In this document: positions 4,968-5,933 of the stretch, piece by piece
Numbering within the stretch: the stretch's first letter is position 1
Layout: each line of letters starts with the position of its first letter
Assembly: GCA_024643485.1 (NCBI GenBank)
Contig: JAHEMU010000187.1
Location: 1-5,933, forward strand
DNA from: Cytophagales bacterium
Lineage (GTDB): Bacteria > Bacteroidota > Bacteroidia > Cytophagales > Cyclobacteriaceae
Length of the DNA: 5,933 nt
Reading direction: 5' to 3'
Program-made: the position numbers and the translations under genes
Notes under the pieces: model-generated
Told to the model about the DNA's origin: nothing
Seen by the model: only the letters and a program-made list of their open reading frames with translations
Databases searched by the model: none

Positions 4968-5933
4968 TATTTTCAAGTTCGTCTACCAAAAATTCTATCT
5001 GTTCTTTGCTGTGTGTTGGGAAGTTTGCAATTCGGATTTGTTTATCAGAATACGATCCATATCCCGCACCAATTATCATGTTCTTTTTCTCAAATTTATC
5101 TATTAATTGTTTGGAATTAGGGATATTCGCAACAATTGTAGTTACAGAACGGTGAATTTTGGAGGTGATAAATGGTGATAATTCAGCATGTCGCTCGATG
5201 GTAGTATAAAGTAAAGTTGATTTATATATTGACTCTCTTCTAACCGTTTCTAAGCCTTTTCTAATCAGGTCCTTCAACACTTCATTTAAAAGATAAATCC
5301 CCAGTACATTTGGTGTTTCTGGTGTTTGATTTTTAAGCGCAAATTCGTGAAGTGTTCCCAATGAATGGTAAGTGCCAGTCGTTTTTTTTGAATGCACTTC
5401 TTTGAATTTTTCAATGCATCGATCATTGTATATCCAAACTCCTAAACCTGCGGGTAAACCAAAGCATTTTTGTACAGAAAAGTAGGCAGAATCTACCTGA
5501 TTCAAGTCAATTTTTACTGAAGGAGCAGAAGATACTATGTCGAGTGAAATTAATTGATTTGGATATTGCCTTCTTACAAATTCAAGATCCTCAGCAAGTA
5601 ACATGGCCCCGGTGCTAGTTTCGTTATGTGTAAGAGCTATTAATTCAGTTTCTCGAGGGATTGAGTTTAAATCGCTTTGCTGAATAGGCTGACCAAATTC
5701 TTTTATCACTGCTTCCGAATTCAATTTCAGGTCTTTACTGAATTCAAAGAATTTTTTTGAAAATGCTCCATTTACTAGATGAAAAGATTTATCAAGTACT
5801 AGATTTTGAAGTGTTCTTTCCCAAATTTCAGTAGCTGATGCAGTAAATGCAATATGGTATCCTTCAGGGAGCTGAAAAACTTCTTTTAAATGCTGGGTAG
5901 TTTCTTTAAATAAATTCCTAAAAACTTCATCGC
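4963..5933 (-). CDS. Class V PLP-dependent aminotransferase, SerC/alanine-glyoxylate aminotransferase-like (N-terminus cut by window edge)
   Basis: Reading the minus strand from the right edge, the frame is open from 5931 to the TAG at 4963, giving 322 residues; some tens of N-terminal residues are missing. Numbering from the first whole codon, landmarks are TASATEIW (30-37, cofactor phosphate-binding turn), NGAFSKKFFE (54-63), HNETSTG (102-108, substrate/cofactor loop), LDIVSSAP (130-137) with the Asp that contacts the PLP ring nitrogen, and SVQKCFGLPAGLGV (152-165) with K155 as the Schiff-base lysine. IRIANFP (299-305) near the end holds an Arg likely to bind the substrate carboxylate. This is fold type I, class V, and should transfer amino groups to a 2-oxo acid in the cytoplasm. 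The 'SVQK-G-PAGLG' pattern resembles phosphoserine aminotransferase, but alanine-glyoxylate-type members are also possible. A TTG at 5724 is not the start, because conserved aminotransferase sequence continues upstream of it. The usp gene begins 86 bases downstream. Confidence 0.93.
   Translation of the reverse strand, partial: DEVFRNLFKETTQHLKEVFQLPEGYHIAFTASATEIWERTLQNLVLDKSFHLVNGAFSKKFFEFSKDLKLNSEAVIKEFGQPIQQSDLNSIPRETELIALTHNETSTGAMLLAEDLEFVRRQYPNQLISLDIVSSAPSVKIDLNQVDSAYFSVQKCFGLPAGLGVWIYNDRCIEKFKEVHSKKTTGTYHSLGTLHEFALKNQTPETPNVLGIYLLNEVLKDLIRKGLETVRRESIYKSTLLYTTIERHAELSPFITSKIHRSVTTIVANIPNSKQLIDKFEKKNMIIGAGYGSYSDKQIRIANFPTHSKEQIEFLVDELENI

Noticed and set aside
4963..5724. A shorter 253-residue aminotransferase starting at the TTG at 5724
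   Set aside because: The frame is open upstream to the window edge and encodes conserved aminotransferase sequence (TASATEIW, NGAFSKKFFE), so the true start lies outside the window.
1..5933. Mobile element, CRISPR, phage defence or toxin-antitoxin system
   Set aside because: No terminal repeats, transposase, integrase, spaced direct repeats, or small toxin/antitoxin-like gene pairs were seen; every long frame has a housekeeping or stress-related assignment.

Overview
The window looks like chromosomal DNA from a member of the Bacteroidota, probably a Cytophagales- or Flavobacteriales-like bacterium. This is inferred from the low GC content, the A-rich gene starts mostly lacking Shine-Dalgarno sequences, candidate promoter elements resembling the Bacteroidota TTG/TAnnTTTG type, and the protein families present. 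No taxonomic search was possible. No rRNA, tRNA, IS element, CRISPR array or phage gene was seen.

Layout. (1) 1-203, minus: the N-terminal end of a family-4-type glycosyltransferase that runs off the left edge. (2) 204-319: a short divergent intergenic region. (3) 320-1456, plus: complete hflX, a ribosome-associated GTPase, and the only plus-strand gene. (4) 1453-2337, minus: a complete membrane fatty acid hydroxylase/sterol desaturase family protein, whose stop codon overlaps that of hflX. (5) 3943 down to 2402, minus: a compact three-gene group of an ECF sigma factor, a one-pass membrane protein that is probably its anti-sigma factor, and a secreted Spy/CpxP-like LTxxQ protein with a Pro/Arg/Asn-rich tail. 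(6) 4876-3953, minus: a two-domain universal stress protein ending 9 bases before the sigma gene. (7) 4963-5933, minus: most of a class V PLP-dependent aminotransferase that runs off the right edge and lacks its N-terminus here.

How they may work together. The usp, sigma, membrane protein and Spy-like genes are tightly spaced and read in one direction. They could form a single envelope-stress unit: an extracytoplasmic sensor or chaperone, a membrane anti-sigma factor, a sigma factor, and a cytoplasmic nucleotide-binding stress protein. The arrangement recalls the CnrYXH and Cpx/Spy types of envelope sensing. The outer domain of the membrane protein is strikingly acidic and has no Lys, Arg or His. 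This cassette is the most interesting part of the window, although each family in it is known. The glycosyltransferase, HflX, hydroxylase and aminotransferase look like ordinary chromosomal genes.
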